From contig NW_013171831.1 in assembly GCF_000151665.1 (NCBI RefSeq), positions 1 to 64,000 of the forward strand: DNA of 64,000 bases, read 5' to 3'. This document shows positions 1-10,582 of this stretch, one piece after another. The translations under genes were made by a program, and so were the position numbers. Under the pieces are notes generated by a model that worked only from the letters and a program-made list of their open reading frames with translations, searched no databases and had not been told where the DNA came from. Source of the DNA: Blastocystis hominis. Taxonomy: Eukaryota; Sar; Bigyra; Opalinata; Blastocystidae. How positions within the stretch are numbered: the stretch's first letter is position 1; each line of letters opens with the position of its first letter.

Positions 1-1
1 G

Positions 2-2293
2 TATTGCGGCAGGTGTAAGCTGATAATCGCAGCTCATTCAACCTCTAGTGACTCCTTGGAAGTCATTCCAACCACTGAGGACAAGGAGATGCAGATCGAG
101 TACAATGGCATTCAATTCAAAGACTCGTTGAAGCTCATCAGCAGTCCTCTCAGATCCATTGTCGCACAGACACTCGGAGGCAACCTCGATTTGTATGTGC
201 ACACCAAACAACAACTACGCAAGTACTGTGAATCACGAGGTAAGCAATGGAATGACGAGTACATCGATCTGTTGACACGGAAAGAACCCATGTTTTACAG
301 TCTCATCAAATCGTACGACACATTGAACAATACCACCATTCCTTCTCGTGAACAATGCATTGATGATATGAAGGGAGAAATGATGCCCCAAGACGAATAT
401 GATCACATGGTGAAACTGTGGAAGATCTTCGATATCAAGACATGGGGTGAGTACTACGAGTTGTACAATGTACTCGATGTAACTCTCATGGCTGATGCAT
501 TCGAGCACTTCCGCGTTACCACACTGAAGGCATTCGGTGTTGATCCGATGCACTATATCACAGCACCACAAATGGCCTATTCGCTCTTCTTAAAGGTCAC
601 AATGGAGGGCGATCATAGTGAGAGTAGCCTCATGACCCTCGCAAGGAAATGGGCTCAGTACATCATGCGCATCAACGCGAATGAGGGACTTGAGGAGAAA
701 CAACTCATGAAAGTGTTCTTGAACCGCATGGGTGAGTTCTATGAGAGCAAGGGAATTCGATTGATGGAGACAAATGAGATCGATGACTTCATGCGTCTAC
801 TCAAAAACCTTCGAGGAGGCATCACACAGATCGTGAAAAGGCATGCCAAAGTCGACCTTGACAGCACCGCCAACAACGGAGAGCAATCTTCCATCTACTA
901 CCTCGACGCCAACAACCTGTATGGAGGAGCAATGCACAGAATGATGCCTTATGAAATAGTGGGTGTACCCGAACGACGAGAAGTAATGGAAAGGATCAAT
1001 CGTGATCCGAATGAATGGGTGCAATCACTCAATACGTTCGGCAAGTATGGGTTCTTCATCGAATGCGATATCGAGGCACCAGTGGAACTCCATGATAAAT
1101 TCAATGACTTACCATTCTTCCCCGTACAGAAGGCGGGCATGTACTCAGACGGAATCAAGAAGTACGCAGAGAAGAACGACATTGTGGACAAGGTGAAAGA
1201 GGTGAATACACCGAAGCTCATCTGCGATCTTGTACCTCGACGCAAATATCTCGTACACTACTCTCTGCTGCAATTGGGTCTTCAACAGGGATATCGCGTC
1301 ACGCACATCCACCGCCTCATTCGATTCAAACAAGCACCCTTCATCTTCGAATACGTCAATATGCTCAGTGAAAAACGAGCCAAATCAAAAACCACCGTAG
1401 AAAAGAACCTGTACAAGCTGTTGGCAAACTCGACCTATGGCAAATTCGTGGAGACTGGGTTGAAACGAATGAAAGTGAAGTTCGCTAACACGTGGAATGA
1501 ACGTGAGGCTATCATTCAGAAGCACGGATATGATATGATCGCTGGAACCACCATGTATTCCGAAAATCTGATCGGCATTAAGCTGAACACACCGGTGCGC
1601 AAGGTAGAGAAGCCGTTCTTCATCGGGTTTGCCATTCTCGACATGTCGAAGCACATCATCTACGATTTCTACTACAATGTGCTCAAGACGACATTCAACA
1701 GTGTGGAGTTGTTGGGACAGGACACGGATTCGCTCATCGTGCAGTTGAACGACCGTGGTAACATCGTCCACAAAATGTGCGATATGTACAAGTCGTTTGA
1801 CTTTTCTGAGTTGGATAATACGAGCTACTTCTATGGTGAACTCGTGAAGTATTACGATCACGAAGTTGACAAGAGCAAGTTCCCTTCATTGGACTCGTTC
1901 CTCAACTTCAACAAGAAGTTGCCGGGACCCATATTCAAGGATGAGCATAACGGGCATCGCATCACTGAGTTCGTGGGACTTAGACCAAAGATGTACTGTT
2001 TGATTGACGAGAAGCATGTAGTGCATAACGCAGCGAAGGGAGTTCCTCGCAATGTGGTGATCGATGGAGAGAGGATGAGCGTGAAGAACATCGAACTATA
2101 CAAGCGTGTCCTCGAGGCAGAGAAGAAGGAAGATGCAGTGATCGAAGGTACTTTCAAGCGTATCAACAACCAGGCCTTCAATATCAGCACGAAGGAGCAG
2201 ACCAAGACCCTCATGACTTGCACGGACAACAAGAGATGGATCTTGGACGACAACATACACACACTTGCATTCGGGCATTATAGACTGAAGTAA
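2..2293 (+). CDS. Protein-primed family B DNA polymerase (DNA_pol_B_2 type), 5' part outside the window
   Basis: This is a virus- or plasmid-type replicative DNA polymerase of the protein-primed B family. The frame is open from base 2, so the gene begins to the left of the window. Visible parts, in order, are the end of the 3'-5' exonuclease domain with an ExoIII-like YNVLDVTLMAD stretch, polymerase motif A (LDANNLYGGAM), the insertion region usual for protein-primed enzymes, motif B (LANSTYGKFVE) and motif C (QDTDS). It ends at TAA 2291-2293. The catalytic Asp residues of motifs A and C are present. Such polymerases occur in Polintons, Polinton-like viruses and linear plasmids, and this gene alone cannot decide between them. 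It has no introns and no TGTTTGTT motif at its 3' end. Confidence 0.85.
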   Translation, partial: YCGRCKLIIAAHSTSSDSLEVIPTTEDKEMQIEYNGIQFKDSLKLISSPLRSIVAQTLGGNLDLYVHTKQQLRKYCESRGKQWNDEYIDLLTRKEPMFYSLIKSYDTLNNTTIPSREQCIDDMKGEMMPQDEYDHMVKLWKIFDIKTWGEYYELYNVLDVTLMADAFEHFRVTTLKAFGVDPMHYITAPQMAYSLFLKVTMEGDHSESSLMTLARKWAQYIMRINANEGLEEKQLMKVFLNRMGEFYESKGIRLMETNEIDDFMRLLKNLRGGITQIVKRHAKVDLDSTANNGEQSSIYYLDANNLYGGAMHRMMPYEIVGVPERREVMERINRDPNEWVQSLNTFGKYGFFIECDIEAPVELHDKFNDLPFFPVQKAGMYSDGIKKYAEKNDIVDKVKEVNTPKLICDLVPRRKYLVHYSLLQLGLQQGYRVTHIHRLIRFKQAPFIFEYVNMLSEKRAKSKTTVEKNLYKLLANSTYGKFVETGLKRMKVKFANTWNEREAIIQKHGYDMIAGTTMYSENLIGIKLNTPVRKVEKPFFIGFAILDMSKHIIYDFYYNVLKTTFNSVELLGQDTDSLIVQLNDRGNIVHKMCDMYKSFDFSELDNTSYFYGELVKYYDHEVDKSKFPSLDSFLNFNKKLPGPIFKDEHNGHRITEFVGLRPKMYCLIDEKHVVHNAAKGVPRNVVIDGERMSVKNIELYKRVLEAEKKEDAVIEGTFKRINNQAFNISTKEQTKTLMTCTDNKRWILDDNIHTLAFGHYRLK

Positions 2294-2321
2294 AGGAAGC
2301 AATCTTTCACTTTGGACAATG

Positions 2322-2406
2322 GGGAGGAATCGAAGATTCCTCCCGGGGCAACGTACGTGGGGGAGCATAGCTCCCCCGGGACGACGAAGTCGTCCCTCGT
2401 TGCCCC
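2322..2406. other. Nested hairpin cluster downstream of the viral polymerase
   Basis: Three short perfect hairpins and one enclosing stem lie 28 bases after the polymerase stop. Hairpin 1 is GGGAGGAATC (2322-2331) with its complement at 2335-2344 and a GAA loop. An outer 9-bp stem, GGGGCAACG (2345-2353) with CGTTGCCCC (2398-2406), encloses two adjacent hairpins: 2359-2366/2370-2377 with an ATA loop and 2378-2385/2389-2396 with a GAA loop. The whole folds as a two-armed cloverleaf. Giant viruses use hairpins to mark transcript 3' ends, so a 3'-end signal is one possible role. A replication or packaging site is another. Confidence 0.8.
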
Positions 2407-2530
2407 ATCACATCCATGGATACCATGGCCTACAATGGAAGTCAGGTTAACATTGCAGGAATTGGCCGAAATTGGCAGCCATGGGTTTCCGCGCGTTTCT
2501 TGTTATGGACATCGAGGTGAGCAGGTAGAC

Positions 2531-2572
2531 AATGGCCGAAAATGGTCGAAAATGGTCGAAAAATGGTCGAAA
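2531..2572 (+). repeat. Short tandem repeat, about four copies of AATGGYCGAA
   Basis: The 10-base unit AATGG(T/C)CGAA is repeated about four times, and a related ATTGGCCGAA lies just upstream near 2462. The repeat sits between the hairpin cluster and AT-rich intergenic DNA and may mark the end region of the virus-like element. No coding role is seen. Confidence 0.7.
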
Positions 2573-3518
2573 AAAGTTCACCGCGGTTATTTGGTAGAAA
2601 ATGGATTTTCGCGCATCTATCGCCTTTTCCCTACTACTGGTATTATTATTAGACAATTAATATTGTAAAATTGTAGTAAATCATATTTTAGGATTGTCGT
2701 AAGAAAGAGCGCTTTTCTCTAAATGAGAGAAGTGTCTTTATGTTATCGTTTTTGTAATACTTTTATTTGTTAAATCATTCTCTAACGTGATATTGGTATT
2801 TTTCTAGTATCTCGACATTTTAGCAACGCCTTATGTAATTTGGAAGAATTTTGGCTAAATACAAATGCAATAATATGGGTACTGAATTATCATATAGATT
2901 ACCGACATAAAAACATTACAGTCGGATCAGTGAAGAGTAGATAGTGTAAAGTTCATCTTTTCGATAGCTGTACTTTTTTCTCATCAGTGATATTATTTTC
3001 GAAGCCAATAAACCTGTATTTCCACAATTCAACACACTACTACATAATATTCCCTGATTGAAACAGTATTGTAGAGTCTAGAATGCGATAATATGTTGTG
3101 AGATTGTTATATTTACTATCTCTATTCATCCAAATACAGCCTAATTGTATTAATAAAGCTAATCATCCTCGACGTCTTTTTCGTGACCACAAGTTGTGAT
3201 TAATAATATTTTGACCATCTCCTGTTTGTAGAAATGTGGTAATACTCTATTTTAAGTACTCTCGAATGATAAAGATCACGCGAGTTTCAAAAAGGAAAAG
3301 AGTTGGATTTATGACGAAACAACACTGTAGCAATAGTCTGTTCTATTATCAAATACCTTAAAACGTTCAAAGTGTACAAAACATACGAAACGATCACAAA
3401 GTTCATAATTCTTTTTTTAAAGCACTTGGTGTATATTCCACCTTTTGCCTCGCGGTCTTTATTTATGACAGATTGTAGATATCAATGATAATTTGAGGAA
3501 TAGTGTAGATTAAGAGAA
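2573..3518. other. Intergenic region, no feature seen
   Basis: AT-rich sequence without a convincing reading frame, RNA gene or repeat. It separates the virus-like element from the first host gene and may hold the promoter of the kelch gene. Confidence 0.6.
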
Positions 3519-5733
3519 ATGAATCTCTTTCCTCGTTTAACTTTAACGGCATCAGTTTATGATCCAAACCAAGACTGTGGAGTTATTTTTGGAGGTTTTG
3601 TGGCCGGTGTGTTATCTAATTCTCTCTTTTTGATATCCGATCATGGAGAAGAAGTCCACGAGATACAAGTGAAAGGTATGTGATAAGATAACTGTGACAT
3701 TGAAGGGACTGTTCCTTGTCCTCGTTTTAGGCATTCCTGTTGTATGTACGATGATTGCCTTTATGTTTGTGGAGGAATCGATGGTTCAAAGTCGCTTCTT
3801 AGTGACATTTGGTGTTTTTCCTTTAACACATGTACTTGGACAGAGGTAAACATGGTTTTTCTCTTTCACAAGATAGATTAATACTTCGTCCTTATTTCCG
3901 GCTATTATGGGTCATTGCTCTTTCATTCGTGACAGAGTCATTTATTTAATCGGTGGCATTACAGAGAACAACTACAGAAGATGCAACGTTCGAAACACTA
4001 TATTAGTGATCAGCTATAATCTGGTAAGTCACGAAATCAAGGACCTTTCCTATTCTTTTCCTCCCAGTTTTCTCCCTATTGATTCCTCTCCCAGTTTTTC
4101 TTTTCTTCGAGCAAACAAGCACACCAGTTTTTATCCAGTCCCCTGCTCTCGCTTTTCTAGCACCATTCTTCCATCACGTCTCGGATTTACCCTTTTTGGC
4201 GGGTAGCGGAATCCTATTTCGCTCAGAAATAGTATTTCGATGAGTTCGCGGCGTCCTCTGAACGATCTCTGGGAATTCGATCTTCATGATCGCACCTGGC
4301 GATTAGTTCACGCTCTAGAGCACGAAGTCCCTGCCTTTCCCGGCCAAGCAGCGGTCATGACGAAGGAATTGCTGATCGTTGTGGGAGGGTAGCATCCAAA
4401 GAAGCCGCGTTGACGCTTAGAAATCAGGGAAAGAAGTGTAAAAACGCGATCATTTCTGTGTTTTCGTTTCCGCAGAATCGCTGGAGAGCGCCCATGATCG
4501 TTTTGCTTCTTGGATTTACTTCAGCGTAGAGCGAGATCCCTGCCATTGCTTATCACACTTGCTTCTTTTTCCAGAAATCGCCTTGGACCCTATCTATAAT
4601 CGGGGGTATTTCTGGAAATCCACAAATCGACATTCACTCCATCCACTCTTCTTATTCTATTCATCTGGAGACTTTTCTCTCCTCACCTCACAAACCATAC
4701 CAAGAGTACCCGTTTTTTGGAATTCCCAAAATAGTCACAATTTCAATTTCAATGTCTGCAATTCGCCTTCTGCCGATGAATCCTTTTTCAAGCCTCCTCA
4801 CCCCTCCCTCGCCAGTCCTCCCACCTTCTCTCTCCAAGAAGCCCTCCAATTCATCGACGAGACTCCCTTCCCATCTTCTCGGACTTTCCTCCCTCGTTGT
4901 AACGCTTTTTCAGAAGCGGAGGACGTCTTCCGCAGCCCGCCTCCGCTTCTTCTCCCGCAGTCCGACGTCGCCGACGCTTCGCTCGCTTCGCTCGCTTCGC
5001 CTCGCCGTTTCCGCTCCTCCATCCCCACTCTCTCCTCCCTCCACAGGTTCTCCGTTTCCACCTTCCTTCACGCGCAGCGAGCTCCCCACGCTCGTCATGG
5101 GCGGCCGTCTGGAGCCCTCCGACCTCCGCTTTCTCCCGCACAGTCCGCGCGCGCGCTCCTTCAGCGAGGCGTCGTCGCCCTCGCGGACGCGTCTGCGCCG
5201 CGCCGAGCTCCTCGCGCCGATCCCCGCGCAGTCCGACACCGAGGGCTTCGTGGTCGGATCCATTCCGCTGGTTCTCACCACGCCCACGGCGGAACCTACG
5301 CTGCCGCAGGATGTGGACACGCTGTCGTGGAAGCGGGAAACCGCGCAGCAGTCGAGGAATGGGGACAGGGAGCGGAGTGTGCGGGTCTTCCAGTTTGATG
5401 GGGTGTCGCCGAAGTCGACGCCGGAGAAACGTGGAAAAGGGGAAATGGGGGAACGGATCGCGCAGTTTCGGGGATTGGTGGAGAGTATTAGGAAGTTGCA
5501 GGGAGAGGTGGGTGACTTGTCGATGAATGTGAAGACGGTTTCGATGAGGATTCAGGATTACAGAATGCAGATTGAAAAGCTACGAAATGAGAATATGGAC
5601 ATTGTGAAATTGAATGCTGCAACGAAGTATGACCATGTAGGAAAATGTGGAAGAGGTGTGAAGTGTGTAGTTAACTTTAGAGGCTTTGCGCAAGATTGTG
5701 AGTGATCTCAAGACCGAGCAATTTTTTAGATAG
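3519..5733 (+). CDS. Kelch-repeat protein with disordered middle and coiled-coil C-terminus
   Basis: A spliced gene whose N-terminal half carries at least four kelch blades, recognised by double glycines followed by a tyrosine or tryptophan region, for example LYVCGGIDG, IYLIGGI, TLFGGGIS and LLIVVGG. Introns I can support are 3676-3705, 3846-3876, 4203-4232, 4389-4420, 5047-5077 and 5637-5670 (30-34 nt). The 4421-4560 stretch is not fully resolved. The middle is Ser/Pro/Arg-rich and probably disordered. The last 80 or so residues look like a coiled coil (RGLVESIRKLQGEVGDL). The frame ends at TAG 5731-5733, four bases before TGTTTGTT. Kelch propellers usually bind other proteins, and no catalytic domain is seen. 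The exact role is unknown. Confidence 0.75.
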
Positions 5734-5736
5734 TTT

Positions 5737-5744
5737 TGTTTGTT
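5737..5744 (+). terminator. TGTTTGTT poly(A) motif of the kelch gene
   Basis: The Blastocystis-type downstream poly(A) motif lies four bases after the first two bases of the stop codon TAG. Cleavage at the usual spacing would leave UA, so poly(A) would give UAA in place of the encoded UAG. Confidence 0.7.
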
Positions 5745-5999
5745 TTAGTTAGCAAGATAGGACAGTGAGGCGAAGAAACAGAGAACTCCCCAGGATAGGC
5801 TGCTTGCCTGAAAAAGTGTTTTGGCACTGTAAAAAACAGCGAGTACACAAATAACAGCTTCCTGCCAGTTCCTTATCCAAGATTCTCTCGATGCATGACT
5901 GCGTAAGCGGTTTTTAGAGTGACATCAATTGAATCAGAAGGAGTTTCATCGACGTCATACTATCAAAATCAAACAGAATATCAATATTTAATTGTTAAA

Positions 6000-7051
6000 A
6001 TGAGAGTGTTCGTGGATTACCGTAAGAAGTCAGTCGAATTCGATGTCAAGGAGACCATGACTGTGAGTGAGTTGAAGGATCGCATTGAATCGGAATGTAC
6101 CAGAATCTCTCTTCTCTTTTTTTACTCCTAGTGCATCTCATCAAAGTGCGTCAAGCTCTCAAGATCATGATCACTGAGAAAGAGCCTCTCCGTCTGACGG
6201 ACGACAAGAAGACGCTCGCGGACTACAACGTCAAGATGGATGCCCATATCATTTTGCGCGATATTGGTCCTCAAATTGGCTACCGCGATGTTTGCATTCT
6301 TCCTTCCGCTTAACTCTAGGTGTTCGTGTTCGAATACGCCGGTCCTTTGGTCATCATGCTCATTCTTGGCATGCAGCCCAGTTTCATCTACGGATCCGCT
6401 CCGAAGCACATGACTGAGCAAGCGCGTCTTGCCGTGATCGCCTGGGTGCTGCACTACGCCAAGCGTCTGTTCGAGACCTTCTTCGTTCACAAGTTCTCTC
6501 ACGGCACCATGCCCATCACCAATCTCTACAAGAACTGCACCTACTACTGGGGATACGCGCTCTTCGTACCTGCTCATGCATCATTGTAATCGTAGGTGGG
6601 CTACACGCTCTGCCACCCTCTGTACACTCCCGTCTCCAGCTGGACCATCGTTTACGGAGCACTCATCGCCATGTTCATCTGCGAGTGCATCAACGGTGCC
6701 GTGCACCTGCAGTTCAGCCGAATGCGCAAAGCGGACGGATCGCAGGAGAGACCCATTCCCAAGGTAATTAAGGGACATATTGTTGAACATTAGGGTATTC
6801 TTTTCCAATATGTCTCCTGTCCCAATTACTGTGCTGAGGTCTGCTCGTGGATCTGTTTCACGGTTATGACGCGATCTTTCCCGGGTAGGCAGAATCGCGG
6901 TTTTCGTGATGGTTTAGCGCTTTTGTTTACTCTGACCGGATTCCTTCAGATGTACGTGTGGGCGGTGAAGAAGCATAAGGGATATCTGAAGACCTACGGA
7001 GATGAGTACAAGAAGCTGCATCGCAAGGCCATCATCCCTTTCCTTTTGTAA
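6000..7051 (+). CDS. TECR: Very-long-chain enoyl-CoA reductase (TECR/Tsc13)
   Basis: An ER membrane enzyme that performs the last, NADPH-dependent step of very-long-chain fatty acid elongation. Five introns (6097-6131, 6290-6319, 6566-6595, 6764-6793, 6885-6917) leave 894 coding bases, 297 residues, close to the family length of about 308. The N-terminal 90 residues form the usual ubiquitin-like domain (MRVFVDYRKKSVEFDV...), followed by a multi-pass steroid 5-alpha-reductase domain. The protein ends in KAIIPFLL, almost identical to the conserved TECR C-terminus. The spliced length in exact multiples of three supports every junction. A TGTTTGTT motif follows at about 7078. Confidence 0.93.
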
Positions 7052-7199
7052 TTGGTTTTTTTATTGGTTTGTTGGGTGTTTGTTCGAGATGCTTCGCACT
7101 TTGCGGATAGGTGGTAACTTGATTCGGAGGAATCGCTATGGGAAGATGTTGGGTAATGTCTTCTCCTCCTCTCCTCTCAGTGAGAAATGCGATCGATGT

Positions 7200-8769
7200 A
7201 TGGCTGTCTCTCCATTTATATATATAGCGTGTGATATATCGCCCGAACACACAAATGCCGCAGCAGCGCCTTTTCGATCCGAATTTTTTTGGAATCCGGA
7301 CGCAAAGACGGTGTATGTACACACTTTCGGCTGTTCGCATAATATTTCGGACGGAGAGACGATGAAGGGTGTTCTCGCGCAAGGGGGATATAACATTACA
7401 TCAAAAAAGGAAGAGGCGGATGTTTGGTATGCGATTCGAAGCATTTGACATACAGGGTGATCAACACCTGTACTGTGCGTGACAAATCGATTCAAAGTTT
7501 TCGTACACTGTACAACGAAGCAAAAAAGACGGGAAAGAAGCTGGTTGTTGCAGGATGCATGTTAGAAGGTACAATCTTCCTTATTTTTCTTTTGAATTAG
7601 CGGATCCGTCACTCTCCTCCGAATTCCATGCGGATGCTACGCTCGGAGTTCGTCAGATTGCGCAGATAAAGGAAACAGTCGATTCCCTCTTTTTTCCTCC
7701 CACGCACCATTTTGTTTCCCCATCCGATGAAATCCCTTCTTTACAACTCCCCAAAATTCGAAAAGACGAAGGTGTTGAGATTATTCCTATCTCGTTGGGT
7801 TGCTTGGGCGCCTGCACTTTCTGTCAAACGCGCTTGGCTCGAGGCAAGCTGTGGAGTTACCCCATCGATGAAATTATAAAACGTGTGCATGCAGTATCCG
7901 TTTTTTTTATGAGAAAGCTAGACCTCTAGGCCAAAGTGAACGGGATTTCGGAGATTTGGCTGACGAGTGAAGACACAGGAGCGTATGGAATGGATCGAAA
8001 CAGTAGTTTGATGGAGTTGTTGGATCGAATTCGATCTGAAGTCGAGGATTCCGTTTTGTTTTATTTTGTTCTTTTGAGAAAATAGAATGTGATGGTCAAA
8101 ATAGGAATGACAAACCCGCCTTTTTTAAAACCAATGTTAGAACCGCTGTCAACCATCTTAAATCACAAGAATTTTTATAGTTATCTGCACATTCCAGTCC
8201 AAGTAGGACCCATATTATCATCATAGTTTTTTTTTACTTTATAGTCTGGTTCGGATGCTGTATTAAAACGAATGAATCGAAAATACCAAGTATCCGATTT
8301 CAGAGAGATTTGCTCTTTTCTCTCGCAGCACGTTCCAGGAATCACACTCTCCACGGATATTATTGTTGGTTTTCCGTACGAATCTGCGGAGGATCACGCG
8401 AAAACAATGCAACTTTTGCGCGACCTGAATCTGAATATTGTGCATTATTCTAGGTATTATCCGCGACCTCACACATTGGCGGCTCGTTATGAGCAGCTTC
8501 CAATCGATGTAGTGAAGAGTCGAGTGAAAGAACTGAGTGATTGGTTCAAAGCCTTGCATCCTTACGATGAATTGGTGGGAAAGGAGATGGATGTGTGGGT
8601 ATCGAATGAGAAAACGGGCGATTATCGATGTTGTCACACGAAGAATTATACGAAGGTGTTGATAGTGGATTCCAAGGAGTTTGCAGCAGGAGATGTAGTG
8701 AGAGTGAAGTGTGTGGAGGCACAGCGATTCCATGTGAAGGCAAGAATTGTAGAGAAGAATGGAAATTGA
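7200..8769 (+). CDS. CDKAL1: CDKAL1-type tRNA-t6A37 methylthiotransferase
   Basis: A radical-SAM enzyme that adds a methylthio group to t6A37 of tRNA-Lys(UUU). The three N-terminal cluster cysteines are visible (TFGCSHNISDGE, NTCTV, VAGCMLE), then the radical-SAM motif CLGACTFCQTRLARG, the SEDTGAYG and IPVQSGSD motifs, and a C-terminal TRAM domain. Five introns (7427-7455, 7569-7600, 7894-7929, 8053-8085, 8203-8244) give 465 residues in frame. The start is uncertain: ATG 7200 is the nearest in-frame choice, and 7088 is an alternative. Unlike the human protein, no hydrophobic tail anchor follows the TRAM domain, so it may be soluble. Confidence 0.92.
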
Positions 8770-9065
8770 ACAGGATGTTCTGCTTGTAGCGAGTAGTGGT
8801 TGTAGATTTGGTAGTAGTTGTTTGCGTTAAGAATGAGAGAATCTGTGATTGATCAATTTGGGTTATTGTTTTTCGTCTTTTTAACATTGATATTATTGTT
8901 ACAACCTTTTGTTACATATTCACCTTTGATTGTTGATTCTTATTCAAACAAACAATCCTAATAGACTATAAAGTATAATACGACTAAACAACTTCCTTCT
9001 TCTTAACATTGACCTTTGGTTCCTGAACAACGAGAACTTTCCTAAACATTACTCCACTCCGTATT

Positions 9066-10386
9066 TCACCACTTCTCGTTCATTACGAATCCGAAGTATA
9101 GTAAACTGAGTACCTGGAAGCCACATAGGATTACAAAGGTATATCCGGCTCCGATCGCAGAGGTCAGAACAGGGAACGACATTGAGATTGCAATGTTCAG
9201 TATATATAGCACAATATTAGAAACAGAAAGTCCCTGAGCGACCAATTCTTTGGGGAAGTCCTGAGTGGCCATCACATAAAACAGGGGTCCAGGACCACTC
9301 TCAAACCCTAGAATGTAGAAGAGCATTCCAATGAGGGCAACAACAGGAATTCCAGATACCATAAACGATGCGATTAGAGCTACAGTTCCGATAATCATGA
9401 TCGATAATGCCATGATAAAGATGAGTCTTCGCGACAATCGGTCAACAACTGCCATAAAGATAAAAACAGTCAGCATATTCCAAAGACCCACCACAATCAT
9501 CTGAGTAAATAGTACATTTTCGATTCCAGCACTTGCCAGAATCTGAGCGCAATAATACATCACTCCATTGATTCCAGTCAGCTGGTTCATTACTGCCAGC
9601 ATAATGGCAAACACTAACCAGCGAATGTTCTTCATACTAAACAGACTTTCAGTACTCTTCTGAGCCCTACTCTCAATGCTCTTCACTGCAACCTACTTCA
9701 CTTCTTTCTTTTCTTCTACAGGCATCGGCGGAGCAAACCAAAGAGTAATTGCAGTGGCTACTCCTATGACTGATGATATTCCTAGCTGCAATCTCCAGCT
9801 GAGGGGCGAGAGTGGGACGCAGTTGCTAGGATCAAACGAAGGAACGAGCAAGAAGTTCATCAGTTGCGCAAGGAAGATGAAGAATGTGATGGAGAGTTGG
9901 AAAAGGGAGCCGATACGACCCTTAATCTCCTCATTAACAAGAGAATTTGCATAATGAGAGCAAAGTGCAGAGGCGTGACCTATACTGAGTCCAATGAAGC
10001 CTCGCATAATGGTGATATACCAATAGTTATCCCATAGAATCATCAAAATAGGGAATAATGTAGCAACAAGGGACATAACATACAATGCCTATATAAAAAC
10101 ACGAGACAAAACAAACGGTTTTCATCCCCAGTCGCTCTTTGAAGAAAACGCCCAGAGGTGATCCAAAAGCCGCAAAAACCAAGATAAGTGATGTAAAAAT
10201 ACCTTGATAGAAAGAGACATTACTTGATGAATCAAATCCAGGGAGTGTACACTGAATAAGTGGTAGGGAGAGACCCGCGACAATACCTGAATTGTATCCA
10301 ATAATTGCCCCTCCAAGAACGTTAATTAGCGCTACAAATCAGTGCTTACTCTTATGCTTACCAGCAATAAGTGTTTCTTTTCTCAT
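9066..10386 (-). CDS. SLC2-like sugar transporter (major facilitator superfamily)
   Basis: A twelve-helix sugar porter. The first helix region carries GGAIIGYNSGIVAGLSLP, and helix 7 carries QLTGINGVMYYCAQIL, the hallmark of GLUT-type hexose carriers. SRRLIFIM and GFESGPGPLFYV are further family signs. Introns lie at 10332-10361 (30 nt), around 10090-10117 (28 nt, beginning GTTTGTTTTG) and around 9680-9720 (39 nt, or 21 nt with another donor, both in frame). The spliced length is a multiple of three, about 407 residues. The N-terminus is short for the family. It is convergent with the CDKAL1 gene and divergent from the biotin ligase gene. The substrate is inferred, not shown. Confidence 0.88.
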
Positions 10387-10420
10387 AAGTATAATATTTT
10401 TGAATTTCGAACATCGGAAC

Positions 10421-10523
10421 AATGAACACGATGAAGTATCAAAACGAAACGGCGAGAACCAATCATATTCGAGCAAATGAAGTACGCCATAGTAAAAGAC
10501 GGCCGGGCGTCGTCGTGTTCATT
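10421..10523. promoter_or_regulatory. Inverted repeat in a divergent promoter region
   Basis: AATGAACACGA at 10421-10431 is perfectly repeated in reverse complement at 10513-10523. It lies in the 196-base gap between the divergent starts of the sugar transporter and the biotin-protein ligase, so it could be a shared control site. Chance cannot be excluded for an 11-base arm. Confidence 0.35.
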
Positions 10524-10582
10524 AAATAATGTAGAGAACTTTGCCAACTTTGAACTTCTTCACATTCCATTACACTCATAGA

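Larger units (their letters stand above)
1..2600. mobile_element. Right-hand part of a virus-like element (Polinton/PLV or linear-plasmid type)
   Basis: Only one protein gene of the element is visible, the protein-primed DNA polymerase, followed by a hairpin cluster and a short tandem repeat. The polymerase reading frame has no introns, although the surrounding host genes have one every 100-200 bases, and this points to a foreign origin. No capsid, integrase, packaging ATPase or terminal repeat is seen inside the window, and the left end lies outside it. The visible part looks whole. The right boundary near 2600 is a guess based on where the unusual sequence stops. The age cannot be judged beyond saying that the coding part does not look old. 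Confidence 0.5.
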
